Positions 1 to 8,204 of a DNA stretch of 64,000 nt are shown piece by piece. The stretch comes from Dongia deserti (GTDB lineage: Bacteria; Pseudomonadota; Alphaproteobacteria; Dongiales; Dongiaceae), in NCBI RefSeq assembly GCF_003574735.1, contig NZ_QORW01000005.1:277318-341317 (forward strand). The letters run 5' to 3'. Numbering within the stretch: position 1 is the stretch's first letter; each line of letters starts with the position of its first letter. The notes under the pieces were generated by a model. That model was given only the letters and a program-made list of their open reading frames with translations, ran no database searches and had not been told where the DNA came from. Position numbers and translations under genes: made by a program.

Positions 1-440
1 GCTGAAAGGGCGCGGCGCAGCGCGCCTTGATTGATGCCGTCGAGCGTTTTGCGAAGTTCGGCTTGCACCCTCGCCACTTCCTTCGCGCCCGCGCTCTGAC
101 GCTCGCGGCCGAGCCGCGTCAGCGCTGCCTTCACGGTCCGGCGGTCCTGCGGGTCCTTGATGCGCCGCACTAGCCCGTCCGCCTCGAGCCGATCCATGAG
201 CTGCGTGATGTTGGAGCGCACGCAGGTCATTTTTTTCGCGCATTCGCTCAGGCTGAGCGGCTCACCCGCTTCGACGAGATGCGTCAAAGCGCCGAACTTC
301 GCGAGCGACAGCCCAATCGGTGTCAAGGCTTCCTCCAGGCTCTGCTCGATCGCCCGCCCCGCGTTGATCAGGGAGAACATCAGCTGACGATCGTCCTTGC
401 CACTTATGCCGTGTTGGTTCCGCGTGTTCGGTTTATTCAT
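1..440 (-). CDS. MarR family transcriptional regulator (partial, runs off the left edge)
   Basis: The reverse strand translates without interruption from an ATG at 440 to the window edge, about 146 residues. It has the MarR winged-helix layout: a first helix (MFSLINAGRAIEQSLEEAL), a recognition region (LSLSECAKKMTCVRSNITQLMDRLEADGLV), then the wing DPQDRRTVKAALT. MarR proteins are dimeric repressors that release DNA when they bind small phenolic or oxidising ligands. The ATG lies inside an 18-bp perfect palindrome and has no clear Shine-Dalgarno sequence, so a leaderless mRNA or an internal start (the Met of MFSLINAGR) is possible. The C-terminus and ligand are not visible. The family call is firm; the regulated gene is unknown, with the racemase-family gene downstream on the same strand's upstream side the nearest candidate. 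Confidence 0.85.
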   Translation of the reverse strand, partial: MNKPNTRNQHGISGKDDRQLMFSLINAGRAIEQSLEEALTPIGLSLAKFGALTHLVEAGEPLSLSECAKKMTCVRSNITQLMDRLEADGLVRRIKDPQDRRTVKAALTRLGRERQSAGAKEVARVQAELRKTLDGINQGALRRALS

Positions 441-450
441 ATATGAATAA
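433..450. promoter_or_regulatory. Perfect palindrome overlapping the MarR start, candidate autoregulatory operator
   Basis: TTATTCATATATGAATAA is an exact 9+9 inverted repeat that contains the start codon of the MarR gene. MarR repressors usually bind AT-rich palindromes of 16 to 20 bp in their own promoter. Autoregulation is inferred from position and symmetry. Confidence 0.6.
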
Positions 451-504
451 TACAGGGATGAGCCATCGCCCGTCAAGCCGACTGCAAGGCGCTGATGCGT
501 CGTG

Positions 505-1545
505 CTACTGCTGCATCCTCCCCGTCACGCCCCAGCTATCGGCGACCAGGTAGCCCTGTGGATAGGGGTCGTTGGCGTCCAGGCAGTAGGTGTGGAAGCC
601 GGTGATCCAGGCGCGGCCCTCGATGCGGGGCAGGATAGCGGGCCGGCCGGCGATCGTGGTCTGGCCGGCGATGGTGCCCTTGAAGCGCGAGCCGATGATG
701 CTCTCGTGGTACATGTGATCGCCGACCTTCATCTGCCCGCGCGCGTGCAGGACTGCCATGCGCGCGCAAGTGCCGGTGCCCGTCGGACTGCGGTCGGAGC
801 GCCCAGGCGCCACGATGCAGGTGTTGCGCGTCACCTTGCCGACACCTTCGAACGGGCGGTTGAGTTGCACAATCGAGACCCCGGCGATGCCGGGATTTTC
901 CGGATGCACGACTTTCAACTGTTCACGCGCCGCCAGGCGCACCTTCTCGCCCAGCACCGCTAGGTCTCGCGCTTCGTCGGGCGTGATCGCGTAGCCGAGC
1001 TTCGCCGCATCCACGATCGCATAGAACATGCCGCCATAGGCAACGTCGAGGGTGACCGATCCGATGCCGGCGATCTCGATAGTCACATCCAGCTTGTCGA
1101 CGAAGCATGGCACGTTGCCGAACTCGACCGACTGGCACTTGCCGTCGCGGCATGTGGCGACGGCCTCGACCGGACCCGCCGGCGTATCGACCGTGACCTC
1201 GGTGGCTGGTTCGCGCATCGGCACGATGCCGGTCTCCAGCGCCACGGTGACGATGCAGATGAGGTTGGAGCCCGACATCGGCACGTATTCCGTGGGCTCC
1301 ATGATGATCACGCCGAAATCGCAGTCCGGCCGCGTCGCCGGCACGATGAAATTGAGATGTCGCGCCACCGACCCGCGCGGCTCGCACATCAGCAGCTTGC
1401 GGATATGGTCGTGCGCGTGCTCCATCGTGCGCATCTTCTCGTACATCGTCGCACCCGCCGGCGGTAGCACGCCGCCAGTGATCACATCGCCGACCTCGCC
1501 TTCGGCATGGCAGCCGACGACGGAAATGGAGCAGATGGACTGCAT
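505..1545 (-). CDS. Proline racemase superfamily enzyme with Ser/Thr at the catalytic positions
   Basis: 346 residues, full family length. Proline racemases and 4-hydroxyproline epimerases use two cysteines, in MCGH and SPCGTG motifs. Here the first position is Ser91 (MSGSN) and the second is Thr255 (DRSPTGTG). A threonine at the second site is characteristic of trans-3-hydroxyproline dehydratases, and loss of both cysteines argues against a classical two-base racemase. The ATG abuts the TGA of the upstream FAD oxidase (TGAATG), so the two are almost certainly co-transcribed. A role in breakdown of hydroxyproline or a related imino acid is likely; the substrate cannot be fixed from sequence. 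Confidence 0.85.
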   Translation of the reverse strand: MQSICSISVVGCHAEGEVGDVITGGVLPPAGATMYEKMRTMEHAHDHIRKLLMCEPRGSVARHLNFIVPATRPDCDFGVIIMEPTEYVPMSGSNLICIVTVALETGIVPMREPATEVTVDTPAGPVEAVATCRDGKCQSVEFGNVPCFVDKLDVTIEIAGIGSVTLDVAYGGMFYAIVDAAKLGYAITPDEARDLAVLGEKVRLAAREQLKVVHPENPGIAGVSIVQLNRPFEGVGKVTRNTCIVAPGRSDRSPTGTGTCARMAVLHARGQMKVGDHMYHESIIGSRFKGTIAGQTTIAGRPAILPRIEGRAWITGFHTYCLDANDPYPQGYLVADSWGVTGRMQQ

Positions 1546-2907
1546 TCAGATCACCTTGCCAGGATTGAGGATGCCCTTGGGATCGAGCGCCGCTTTGATG
1601 CGGCGCATCACGTCGATCTCGGCTGCGGAGCGGCTGTGGTCGAGATAGGCGCGCTTCAGGGTGCCGATGCCGTGCTCGGCGGAGATGCTGCCGCCGATCC
1701 GGCGCACTTCGTCGTAGACGAGTTCGTCCATTTCATGCGCCACCTGTTCGAGCGTTTCGCCGACCCATGCCGACAAATGAATGTTGCCGTCGCCGATATG
1801 GCCATAAACGAAGAAGAGCCCGCCCGGCCAGCGCGTCGAGAGCTTCGCCTTGAGTTGATCTGCCAGCCCACCCAGCTGCGCGGTCGGCGCGCTCACGTCG
1901 AAATTGATGAGATAGGGCAGCTGGTCCAACGCTTCGCCTTCGCGGATCGTCCAGAAACTGCGCACCTCGCGCTCCGACTGTGCGATCAGCGCATCCAGCG
2001 CATCACCAGCCTCGATTGCTGCGGCGAGGCATTCCTCCAAGCGCGCGCCGTCGCGGTCCGGGTCGCTGCCCTGAAACTCGGTGAGGGCATAGAAGGGATG
2101 CGTGTCCACCATCGGCTTGGTGCCGGCCGCGGGATGGTCCGTCACATAGCGATAGAAATCCGGCCACATGGCCTCGAATGCGCTGACTTCGCCTAGCTCG
2201 CGCTGCAATCGCCGCAGCAGACGAACGGTCGCGTCATAGCCACTCGTGGCGATCAGCGCCGTGCTCTTGCAGCGCGGCCGCGGATAGAGCCGCAGCACTA
2301 CGCGGGTCACAATCCCGAGCGTTCCTTCCGAGCCGATGAAGAGCTGATTGAGATCATAGCCGGCATTGTTCTTCATCACCTTGGTGAGCGAGGTCAGGAT
2401 CGTGCCGTCGGCCAGCACCGTCTCGAGGCCCAGCACCTGCGCCCGTGCCATGCCATAGCGGATGACATGGTTGCCGCCGGCGTTGGTCGCGATGTTGCCA
2501 CCGATCTGACAGGAGCCGCGGGAACCGATATCGAGGGCGAGGTAGAGCCCCGCTTCCTCGGCGGCCTTCTGGGCCGTCTCTAGAGGCGTGCCGGCCAGCA
2601 GGATTATGGTCGCGCTGTCGGGATCAATTTCCTCGATGCCCCTCAGCCGCTCGAGCGAGAGCACGACTTGGCCGGCCTGCGGTGTCGCGCCACCCGCAAG
2701 GCCCGTCAATCCGCCCTGCGGTACCACGCCGAGTCCGGCCTCATGGCACAAGCTAAGCGCCGCCGATACCTCCGCGACCGAGCGGGGACGCAACACGGCA
2801 AGCGGCCTCTGCCGGTTCACGTTGGACCAATCGCAGGCGTGCTTCTCCAGCACGGCCGGCTCGGTCGAAACCATTTCGCCCAATGAATTCAGGAGATCGA
2901 AGGACAT
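1546..2907 (-). CDS. FAD-binding oxidoreductase, GlcD / D-2-hydroxyacid dehydrogenase type
   Basis: 453 residues from an ATG at 2907 preceded by GGGTGG; an in-frame ATG at 2949 would add a non-conserved tail. The N-terminal half is a PCMH-type FAD domain (VVPQGGLTGLAGGATP, GSRGSCQIGGNIATNAGG). The C-terminal half is an FAD-oxidase_C domain with the metal/substrate motif HIGDGNIHL and ending SAEHGIGTLKRAYL. The family oxidises D-lactate, D-2-hydroxyglutarate or glycolate and passes electrons to quinone or ETF. Its stop is directly followed by the racemase-family ATG, so it probably acts on a 2-hydroxyacid or an imino-acid breakdown product in the same route. Exact substrate unknown. Confidence 0.85.
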   Translation of the reverse strand: MSFDLLNSLGEMVSTEPAVLEKHACDWSNVNRQRPLAVLRPRSVAEVSAALSLCHEAGLGVVPQGGLTGLAGGATPQAGQVVLSLERLRGIEEIDPDSATIILLAGTPLETAQKAAEEAGLYLALDIGSRGSCQIGGNIATNAGGNHVIRYGMARAQVLGLETVLADGTILTSLTKVMKNNAGYDLNQLFIGSEGTLGIVTRVVLRLYPRPRCKSTALIATSGYDATVRLLRRLQRELGEVSAFEAMWPDFYRYVTDHPAAGTKPMVDTHPFYALTEFQGSDPDRDGARLEECLAAAIEAGDALDALIAQSEREVRSFWTIREGEALDQLPYLINFDVSAPTAQLGGLADQLKAKLSTRWPGGLFFVYGHIGDGNIHLSAWVGETLEQVAHEMDELVYDEVRRIGGSISAEHGIGTLKRAYLDHSRSAAEIDVMRRIKAALDPKGILNPGKVI

Positions 2908-3033
2908 GACGCAGCGCCACCCATGATGAGCCGCGCGCATCTTAATCATCCGAGCCTACCACGGTCGAGGTGGGGACGAATAGTCGCGCCATCTGTTTAT
3001 GCACGGGAGCTTGGCGACAAGGAGTTAAAGGCG

Positions 3034-3357
3034 ATGAACATCTTCTCAAAAGTGCTGGTCGGTCTGCTTGCCGGCGCTCTGATCGCCGGGTGTGGCACAG
3101 TCCCGACGCGAACGGGGAAGAGCAATGACCATGTGGTTGCCTACCGGTCGCAGAACGTCGAGCCGACGAGAGAACGGGAAGTCGTCTACGTGGACCGGAC
3201 GCCGGTCTATCAGGAGCGGGTCTACTATCAGCGAGTGGTACCGGCCTATCGCGTGATCAGCTCAGATCCAAGTTACGCAACTGTCACCACTCGGCCAGTT
3301 TACCAGCGGACCTTCACGACCGGGCCAGTAACTCGCTACTACTATTACACTGACTAG
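3034..3357 (+). CDS. Small putative lipoprotein, Tyr/Arg-rich
   Basis: 107 residues starting at ATG 3034 with AAGGAG 8 nt upstream. A signal peptide ends in the lipobox LIAGC, so the mature N-terminal Cys should be lipidated. The mature part is rich in Tyr, Arg, Val and Thr (VVYVDRTPVYQERVYYQR), ends RYYYYTD, and lacks a domain I recognise. It is followed after 10 nt by two shorter relatives with the same layout, suggesting a three-gene lipoprotein operon. Function unknown; a surface or periplasmic structural role is only a guess. Confidence 0.75.
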   Translation: MNIFSKVLVGLLAGALIAGCGTVPTRTGKSNDHVVAYRSQNVEPTREREVVYVDRTPVYQERVYYQRVVPAYRVISSDPSYATVTTRPVYQRTFTTGPVTRYYYYTD

Positions 3358-3367
3358 GGAGGTTGCC

Positions 3368-3613
3368 ATGAGGCTTCTTCCGCTCTTCACGCTCCTCCTT
3401 GCAGGAACTGCAGTAGTCGGATGCAGCGGGGCGCATGACGCCCTCCGCAACGAAGCCGAGGTCATGTACCGCGTGCCGGCCTATGGGGCCACCGCAGATC
3501 GCTACGACGATGATGAGGTGGTATATGTCCGCCCATCATACCGGGCGGTGCCTGCGGCTTGTGATGATCTGATCTACGGCGGCGACGGCTACTACTACTG
3601 CGACCCTGACTGA
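3368..3613 (+). CDS. Small putative lipoprotein, tandem paralogue 1
   Basis: 81 residues with a short signal peptide and lipobox AVVGC. The mature part carries RVPAYGATADRYDDDEVVYVRPSYRAVP followed by DDLIYGGDGYYYCD. This pattern (acidic patch, VVYxRPxYRAVP, DDLIYG, Tyr run) repeats in the gene at 3664, so the two arose by duplication. GGAGG lies upstream of the ATG. A Cys near the C-terminus (YYYCD) is absent from its sister. No known domain. Confidence 0.75.
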   Translation: MRLLPLFTLLLAGTAVVGCSGAHDALRNEAEVMYRVPAYGATADRYDDDEVVYVRPSYRAVPAACDDLIYGGDGYYYCDPD

Positions 3614-3663
3614 AGCGCGAACCGAGTAACGCGCTGCCACTATTCTGACTAAAGGAGCTTGCC

Positions 3664-3930
3664 ATGAAGCTGCTTGCGCTTCTGACACTCGTCATTACCG
3701 GAACAACCGTGGCCGCATGTGGCGGTACCAGGTCCGACCGCAATTATGATCATGATGTCGTGTATCGCACGCCTTCTTATGAAGACCGCTACTATGTCGA
3801 CGATGATGACGACGAGAGGGTGGTCTATACCCGCCCGACGTATCGGGCAGTCCCCGTCGATCGCGATGATCTGATCTACGGCGACGGCGGTTATTACTAC
3901 TACTACGACCGCGACTACGACCACGATTAG
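3664..3930 (+). CDS. Small putative lipoprotein, tandem paralogue 2
   Basis: 88 residues; signal peptide with lipobox TVAAC, then an acidic run (VDDDDDERVVYTRPTYRAVP), DDLIYGDGGYYYYYD and an Asp/His tail (RDYDHD). The Asp clusters and terminal His could bind divalent cations, but that is inference. AAAGGAG precedes the ATG. A strong hairpin terminator follows 5 nt after the stop, closing the lipoprotein operon. Confidence 0.75.
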   Translation: MKLLALLTLVITGTTVAACGGTRSDRNYDHDVVYRTPSYEDRYYVDDDDDERVVYTRPTYRAVPVDRDDLIYGDGGYYYYYDRDYDHD

Positions 3931-3935
3931 GAGAG

Positions 3936-3963
3936 AGCGGGAAGCAAAGTGCTTCCCGCTTTC
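3936..3963 (+). terminator. Rho-independent type terminator after the lipoprotein genes
   Basis: An 11-bp perfect stem (AGCGGGAAGCA with TGCTTCCCGCT) and 3-nt loop, followed by TT. It lies between convergent genes and may serve both strands. Confidence 0.75.
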
Positions 3964-3976
3964 GCCTCTATGGGCC

Positions 3977-5125
3977 TCAAAATACCCGATTGGTCGGCAA
4001 ACCAAGCGCGATGCTGCCTGCAAAGGCCGCCTGAGGCCCGCTTTGCAGCGGGTGATAGCGTGCGCCCTGGATGTCGCGGAAACGCCGCTCCAATCCTGCT
4101 GCGCGATAGAAAGCCGCGCCGCCGGCCGCCTCCATTGCCAGCTCGACGGTGGCAATGGCGTGGCTGGCAACCAGGCTGCGGCCGATCATAACCTCGTTGG
4201 TGGTTTCCGGTCCGGGCTTGTTGCTGCGCACGGCCGCCAGCATGGCAGCGTGTGCCAGTTGCGCGCCGCGCAGCTCGGTCTCCATCTTGCCCGCCAACTC
4301 GGTGGTATGCGGATCCGGCCGGCGCTTGCGTGCCAGCTCCAGCGCGATATCGCGCGCGCTCTCCGCCACGCCGAGATAGACGGCGTAGATCAACGGGAAG
4401 GCGATCATCGCAATGGTATGGAATACCAGATGCCACTCACCGGCCTTGCGCTTCAGCGCGACGGCGGAGTCCGGCACCACATGCCCGTCGATCAGCACGT
4501 CATGCGAGCCGGTGGCGCGCATGCCGAGCGTCTTCCACACCGGAATGATACGCACGTTGGGCGAAGTCATCGGGACACCGAAATGTAGTACCTGCGGCCC
4601 TTCGTCCGAACTGTCCCAGACAGCACTCGTCATCAGCAGGTTGCCGGCAGGCGCACCGGAAGAGAAGATCTTGCGTGCAGTAATGCGATAGCCGCCCTCA
4701 ACCTTCTCCGCCTTGCCCGAGCCGGCGATCCAGTCCGACCCGCCGCTGGTCAGCAGGATGATGCGTTCGGCCGCCACGCGTTTCAGCAGCGGCTCCACGG
4801 GCGCCTTCTGGTGCACCCAGCGCCAGGCGGGAATCGCCACCTGGTGCGTATGCATGGCAAAGGCGAGGGCGGTTGAACTGCAATGATGCGCCAGCTCGCG
4901 CAGCATGGTCGCCAGCGCATCCACATCGTGCCCGCCACCACCGAGTTCCTTTGGCACGCCGGCCTCGACTAGCCCGGCGGACTTCAATGCTTCATAGTTT
5001 TCCCCGACAAAAGTGTCGGTCTCATCCATCTCCGCGGCGCGCTGGGCGAAATCCTGCCCCAGGTGCCGTGCCACGGCGACCAGATCCTCCACCACCGGCT
5101 GGGTCTTCAATTCCACGACTGACAT
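3977..5125 (-). CDS. Acyl-CoA dehydrogenase fold flavoprotein, possibly a group D flavin monooxygenase
   Basis: 382 residues from ATG 5125 (GAGGAG 8 nt upstream). The fold is that of acyl-CoA dehydrogenases: N-terminal helices, a middle beta domain (ILLTSGGSDWIAGSGKAEKV, KIFSSGAPAGN), and C-terminal helices. The C-terminus reads RFRDIQGARYHPLQSG, like the DszC/HsaA oxygenase branch, and I cannot see the catalytic Glu of true acyl-CoA dehydrogenases. It may therefore be an FMNH2-dependent hydroxylase or desulfurisation-type enzyme. It diverges from an HxlR regulator, its likely controller. No flavin reductase is adjacent. Confidence 0.75.
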   Translation of the reverse strand: MSVVELKTQPVVEDLVAVARHLGQDFAQRAAEMDETDTFVGENYEALKSAGLVEAGVPKELGGGGHDVDALATMLRELAHHCSSTALAFAMHTHQVAIPAWRWVHQKAPVEPLLKRVAAERIILLTSGGSDWIAGSGKAEKVEGGYRITARKIFSSGAPAGNLLMTSAVWDSSDEGPQVLHFGVPMTSPNVRIIPVWKTLGMRATGSHDVLIDGHVVPDSAVALKRKAGEWHLVFHTIAMIAFPLIYAVYLGVAESARDIALELARKRRPDPHTTELAGKMETELRGAQLAHAAMLAAVRSNKPGPETTNEVMIGRSLVASHAIATVELAMEAAGGAAFYRAAGLERRFRDIQGARYHPLQSGPQAAFAGSIALGLPTNRVF

Positions 5126-5383
5126 TGGTGCTCTCCTCAAATCGATACCTCGACGCCCACGGGCCGAATCATCGCGCTGTGGCCCTTCGCAATCTAGTTC
5201 AGGATCTGTAGCGGTCTGATGGCGGGGCAGAACTCCCTGACCAACTAACTGAAAAACAAGCGAAATTCGAAACCAATCGAGTGGACTTCTGCAGCCCTGC
5301 GTGAAACCAGTCCAGAATCTGGAGTGGCATTTGGTGGCAACCTGGGCATAATACGTGGAAGTTTGCACGAAGGGGAGAGAGCC

Positions 5384-6082
5384 ATGGACCAGGTCGGAGG
5401 TTACGGGCAGTTTTGCCCCGTCGCGATGGCGGCGGAGGTTGTGTGCGCGCGGTGGACACCGCTTATCCTGCGTGAGCTGCTATGCGGCAGCACGCGGTTC
5501 AATGACATTCGGCGCGGCGTGCCGCGTATGTCGCCTACCCTGCTGTCAAAACGCCTGAAGGAGCTCGAGCAGGCCGGCGTCGTGGAGACGCGGCCGACAG
5601 CCCAGCCTGGCATCGTCGAGTATCATCTGACGGGGGCTGGGCAAGAGCTGCGCCCGATCGTCATGTCCCTGGGCACCTGGGGGCAGCGCTGGGTGGAGAC
5701 GCAACTGTCACTGAAGAATCTCGATCCGTCCCTGCTGATGTGGGACATGCGGCGAAGCCTGAACGTTACTCCCATTTCGCCGAGGCGCTCCACCATACAG
5801 TTCCAATTCCCGGAGCTGCCATCCTCGCGCCAGCGTTATTGGCTGGTGATCGAGAACAACCTCGTCGATCTCTGCCAAGTCGATCCTGGCTACGAGGTCG
5901 ATCTCTTCGTCGAGTGCTCGCTACGCGCCATGACCATGATCTGGATGGGCCTGACCACTGTCCAGGCGGAGCTCGATGCCGGCCGCCTCGAACTCTCGGG
6001 AGATAGGGCGCTCGCGCGCTCCATGCAGCAATGGCTGGGCCTCAGCGCCTTCGCCGGCGAGAAGAACCGCCGCGCGGCGTAG
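5384..6082 (+). CDS. HxlR family winged-helix regulator with C-terminal extension
   Basis: 232 residues from ATG 5384, preceded by GGGGAGAG. The first 100 residues form an HxlR domain (CPVAMAAEVVCARWTPLILRELLCG, MSPTLLSKRLKELEQAGVV). HxlR domains are about 100 residues, so the remaining 130 are an added module resembling a ligand-binding extension (SSRQRYWLVIENNLVDLCQVDPGYEVDLFVEC). The divergent arrangement with the flavoprotein gene across about 260 bp suggests control of that gene. Inducer unknown. Confidence 0.8.
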   Translation: MDQVGGYGQFCPVAMAAEVVCARWTPLILRELLCGSTRFNDIRRGVPRMSPTLLSKRLKELEQAGVVETRPTAQPGIVEYHLTGAGQELRPIVMSLGTWGQRWVETQLSLKNLDPSLLMWDMRRSLNVTPISPRRSTIQFQFPELPSSRQRYWLVIENNLVDLCQVDPGYEVDLFVECSLRAMTMIWMGLTTVQAELDAGRLELSGDRALARSMQQWLGLSAFAGEKNRRAA

Positions 6083-6173
6083 AGCGAGCCATCGCGCCGG
6101 AACAACATCGCAGGAACCAACCATGCAGGAGGCTTGTTCTCCAGGGCCTGTTCTTCAACACATGGAGAGCCCC

Positions 6174-6701
6174 ATGCCGACTGCCGCAAAGCACACGACC
6201 GCGAACCGCCGGAGGAGTGCCGCACGCAAGCGCACGACCGGCGGAAAGAATGATGCGCTGAAGCTCCTGAAGGCGGACCACAAGGAAGTCTCGGACCTGG
6301 TCGCAAAGTTCGAAGGCGGTCGGCTATCGAAAGACCGCAAGGTGGCCATTGCGAAGCATATCTGCATGGCGTTGACGGTCCATGCGCAGATCGAGGAGGA
6401 GATCTTCTATCCCGCCGCGCGCGAGGCCATGCGCAGCGACGAGGATCTTCTGGACGAGGCGGAAGTCGAGCACGGCTCGATCAAGGAGCTGGTCACGGCG
6501 ATCGAGGATTCCTCGCCCGACGACGATCTGTTCGAGGCGCGCGTCAAGGTCCTGGGCGAATATGTCAAGCACCACGTGAAGGAAGAAGAGGGCCAGATCT
6601 TCCCGAAGATCCGCAAGAGCGACTTGGACCTGGCCGAGATCGGCCAGGAACTCACCGCCCGCAAGGAAGCGCTGATGCGTGAGCTGAAGGGCGACGCCTG
6701 A
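6174..6701 (+). CDS. Hemerythrin HHE domain protein
   Basis: 175 residues from ATG 6174 with GGAGAG upstream; in-frame ATGs at 6123 and 6162 are less well placed. A basic N-terminus (KHTTANRRRSAARKR) precedes a four-helix hemerythrin-like domain. Metal-ligand residues are visible in order: DH (LKADHKEVSD), HxxxE (HAQIEEEIFYP), H (EVEHGSIKEL) and HHxxEEE (VKHHVKEEEGQIFP). Such proteins bind a di-iron centre and act in oxygen or NO sensing, or iron handling. The basic tail could bind nucleic acid. Transcribed alone, closed by a 12-bp hairpin. Confidence 0.88.
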   Translation: MPTAAKHTTANRRRSAARKRTTGGKNDALKLLKADHKEVSDLVAKFEGGRLSKDRKVAIAKHICMALTVHAQIEEEIFYPAAREAMRSDEDLLDEAEVEHGSIKELVTAIEDSSPDDDLFEARVKVLGEYVKHHVKEEEGQIFPKIRKSDLDLAEIGQELTARKEALMRELKGDA

Positions 6702-6712
6702 TTTCCTTCTAA

Positions 6713-6740
6713 TGCCGGACGCCAGCCATGGCGTCCGGCA
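6713..6740. terminator. Bidirectional hairpin between hemerythrin and alcohol dehydrogenase genes
   Basis: Perfect 12-bp stem (TGCCGGACGCCA with TGGCGTCCGGCA), 4-nt loop, between the 3' ends of two convergent genes. There is no long T-run on either strand. Confidence 0.6.
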
Positions 6741-6754
6741 GCTTGTTCACGACG

Positions 6755-7978
6755 TTATTCGGCCGCTCTCGCCGGCACCAGTTCCACTTTGATCCAGCCC
6801 GGGTCGCGCCGGTCGAACGCCTCGTAGGCCTCGATCGCCCCGCTCAGAGGCTCGGCCTGCGTCAGGATCTCCGCCGGGTCCACGGCACCGGTCCGCACCA
6901 GATCGATCAGCAGCGGGATGTACTTCCGGTGGTGGCAATTCCCCATGTTGAGGGTGAGGTTCTTGTTCATCGCCTTGCCGATCGGGAACGACGTGGCGTT
7001 CGGCGGATAGACGCCGACGATCGACAGCGTCCCTGCCTTCGCCAGCGCGTCGATCGCCCAGCGCAGCGCCTGCGAAGGCGCATCGCCCGGCACCCAGTTC
7101 TCGTCGTTGGGATTGGCTTCCGGCGCAACCTCCTGGACTTCTCGTTCGAAGCTCTCCTCCTCCTTCCGCGCGGCGTCGGCCGCCGGCCCGTGATGGGCAT
7201 GCTGCGCATCCACGCCGACGGCATCGATCGCACGATCCACGCCGATCTCCCCGGTCAGCGCCAGGATGGTCTTGACCGGGTCTTCCTGGTCGAAGTTCAC
7301 GATCTCGGCGCCCTGGCGCCGCGCCATCGTCAGGCGGTCCTCCTTGTTGTCGATAGCGATGATTCGACCCGCGCGCATCAGCTTGGCGCTGGCGATCGCG
7401 AACTGTCCGACGGGGCCGCAGCCGAACACCGCGACAGTGTCGCCGGGCTCGATCTCCGCCATCTCGGCGGCGAAATAGCCGGTCGGGAAGATGTCGGACA
7501 GGAGGATCGCCTGGTCGTCGCTGATCTCCTCTGGCAGCTTCACCAGCCCGACATTGGCGAAGGGAACGCGCACCTTCTCCGCCTGCATGCCGTGAAAACC
7601 GCCATTTGCGACCGGCCCGCCGAAGAACGCCGTGCCGGCCCGCTTGCCGTTGGGATTGGCGTTGTCGCATTGCGCGAAATAGCCGGCCCGGCAATAGGAG
7701 CATGTGCCGCACGCAATGGTGGACGGTATCACGACGCGGTCGCCGACCTGCAGGTTGCGCACCATCTCGCCCAGCTTCTCCACGATCCCAACCCCTTCGT
7801 GGCCCAGCACGGTGCCAGGCTTTACCCCGCTCGCCGTGCCACGCACGAAATGCAGGTCGGTCCCGCAGATCGCGGAGGAGGTGATCCGGACGATTGCATC
7901 GGTCGGCTGCTCGATCTTGGGTTCGGCAATGTCTTCGATGCGAATGTCGCCGATGCCGTGGAATACGACTGCCTTCAT
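6755..7978 (-). CDS. Zinc-dependent alcohol dehydrogenase (MDR, formaldehyde-dehydrogenase-like)
   Basis: 407 residues. Catalytic zinc ligands are CGTD(L)H and GHE; structural zinc cysteines appear as CGTCSYCRAGYFAQC. The Rossmann nucleotide site is VFGCGPVGQFAIASAKL, and IDNKEDR favours NAD. A 40-residue acidic insert (ARKEEESFEREVQEVAPEANPNDENW) follows DAVGVDAQ, as in glutathione-independent formaldehyde-dehydrogenase relatives. It likely oxidises an alcohol or aldehyde adduct; the substrate is not fixed. No other dehydrogenase-pathway gene adjoins it. Confidence 0.88.
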   Translation of the reverse strand: MKAVVFHGIGDIRIEDIAEPKIEQPTDAIVRITSSAICGTDLHFVRGTASGVKPGTVLGHEGVGIVEKLGEMVRNLQVGDRVVIPSTIACGTCSYCRAGYFAQCDNANPNGKRAGTAFFGGPVANGGFHGMQAEKVRVPFANVGLVKLPEEISDDQAILLSDIFPTGYFAAEMAEIEPGDTVAVFGCGPVGQFAIASAKLMRAGRIIAIDNKEDRLTMARRQGAEIVNFDQEDPVKTILALTGEIGVDRAIDAVGVDAQHAHHGPAADAARKEEESFEREVQEVAPEANPNDENWVPGDAPSQALRWAIDALAKAGTLSIVGVYPPNATSFPIGKAMNKNLTLNMGNCHHRKYIPLLIDLVRTGAVDPAEILTQAEPLSGAIEAYEAFDRRDPGWIKVELVPARAAE

Positions 7979-8000
7979 GAAAGAACTCCGCCAAACTTGT

Positions 8001-8204
8001 TACTTCTTGCGCTTTGGGGCTTTTTTGCCGCCCTTGCGTCCACCAGTGCGTGCAGCGGCATTGCTGGCCGTCTTGCCACGGCCAGACCCGCGCTTCCCCG
8101 ACACACCGCGTTCCTTGTAGCTCTTGGTGGTAGTGCTCGGCTTTGCGCTTCTGCTTGCCGGTGTAGGAGCTCTTGCTGTCCCCGTAGCATCGCAAGGACC
8201 TCAT
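8001..8204 (-). pseudogene. Decayed small KGG-type (plasmid-stabilisation-like) protein gene
   Basis: Two overlapping reverse frames together reproduce a small basic family common in Alphaproteobacteria. The first frame (from ATG 8204) reads GDSKSSYTGKQKRKAEH. The second reads KSYKERGVSGKRGSGRGK and ends in a KGG-type basic tail RTGGRKGGKKAPKRKK, stop at 8001. Between GAGCAC and AGCTAC there are 10 nt where the family would need 9, implying one inserted base. The usual segment between RGVS and GKRG (about 20 residues with an AWATVNK-like motif) is missing. I know the family from memory, not from a search. Confidence 0.6.
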
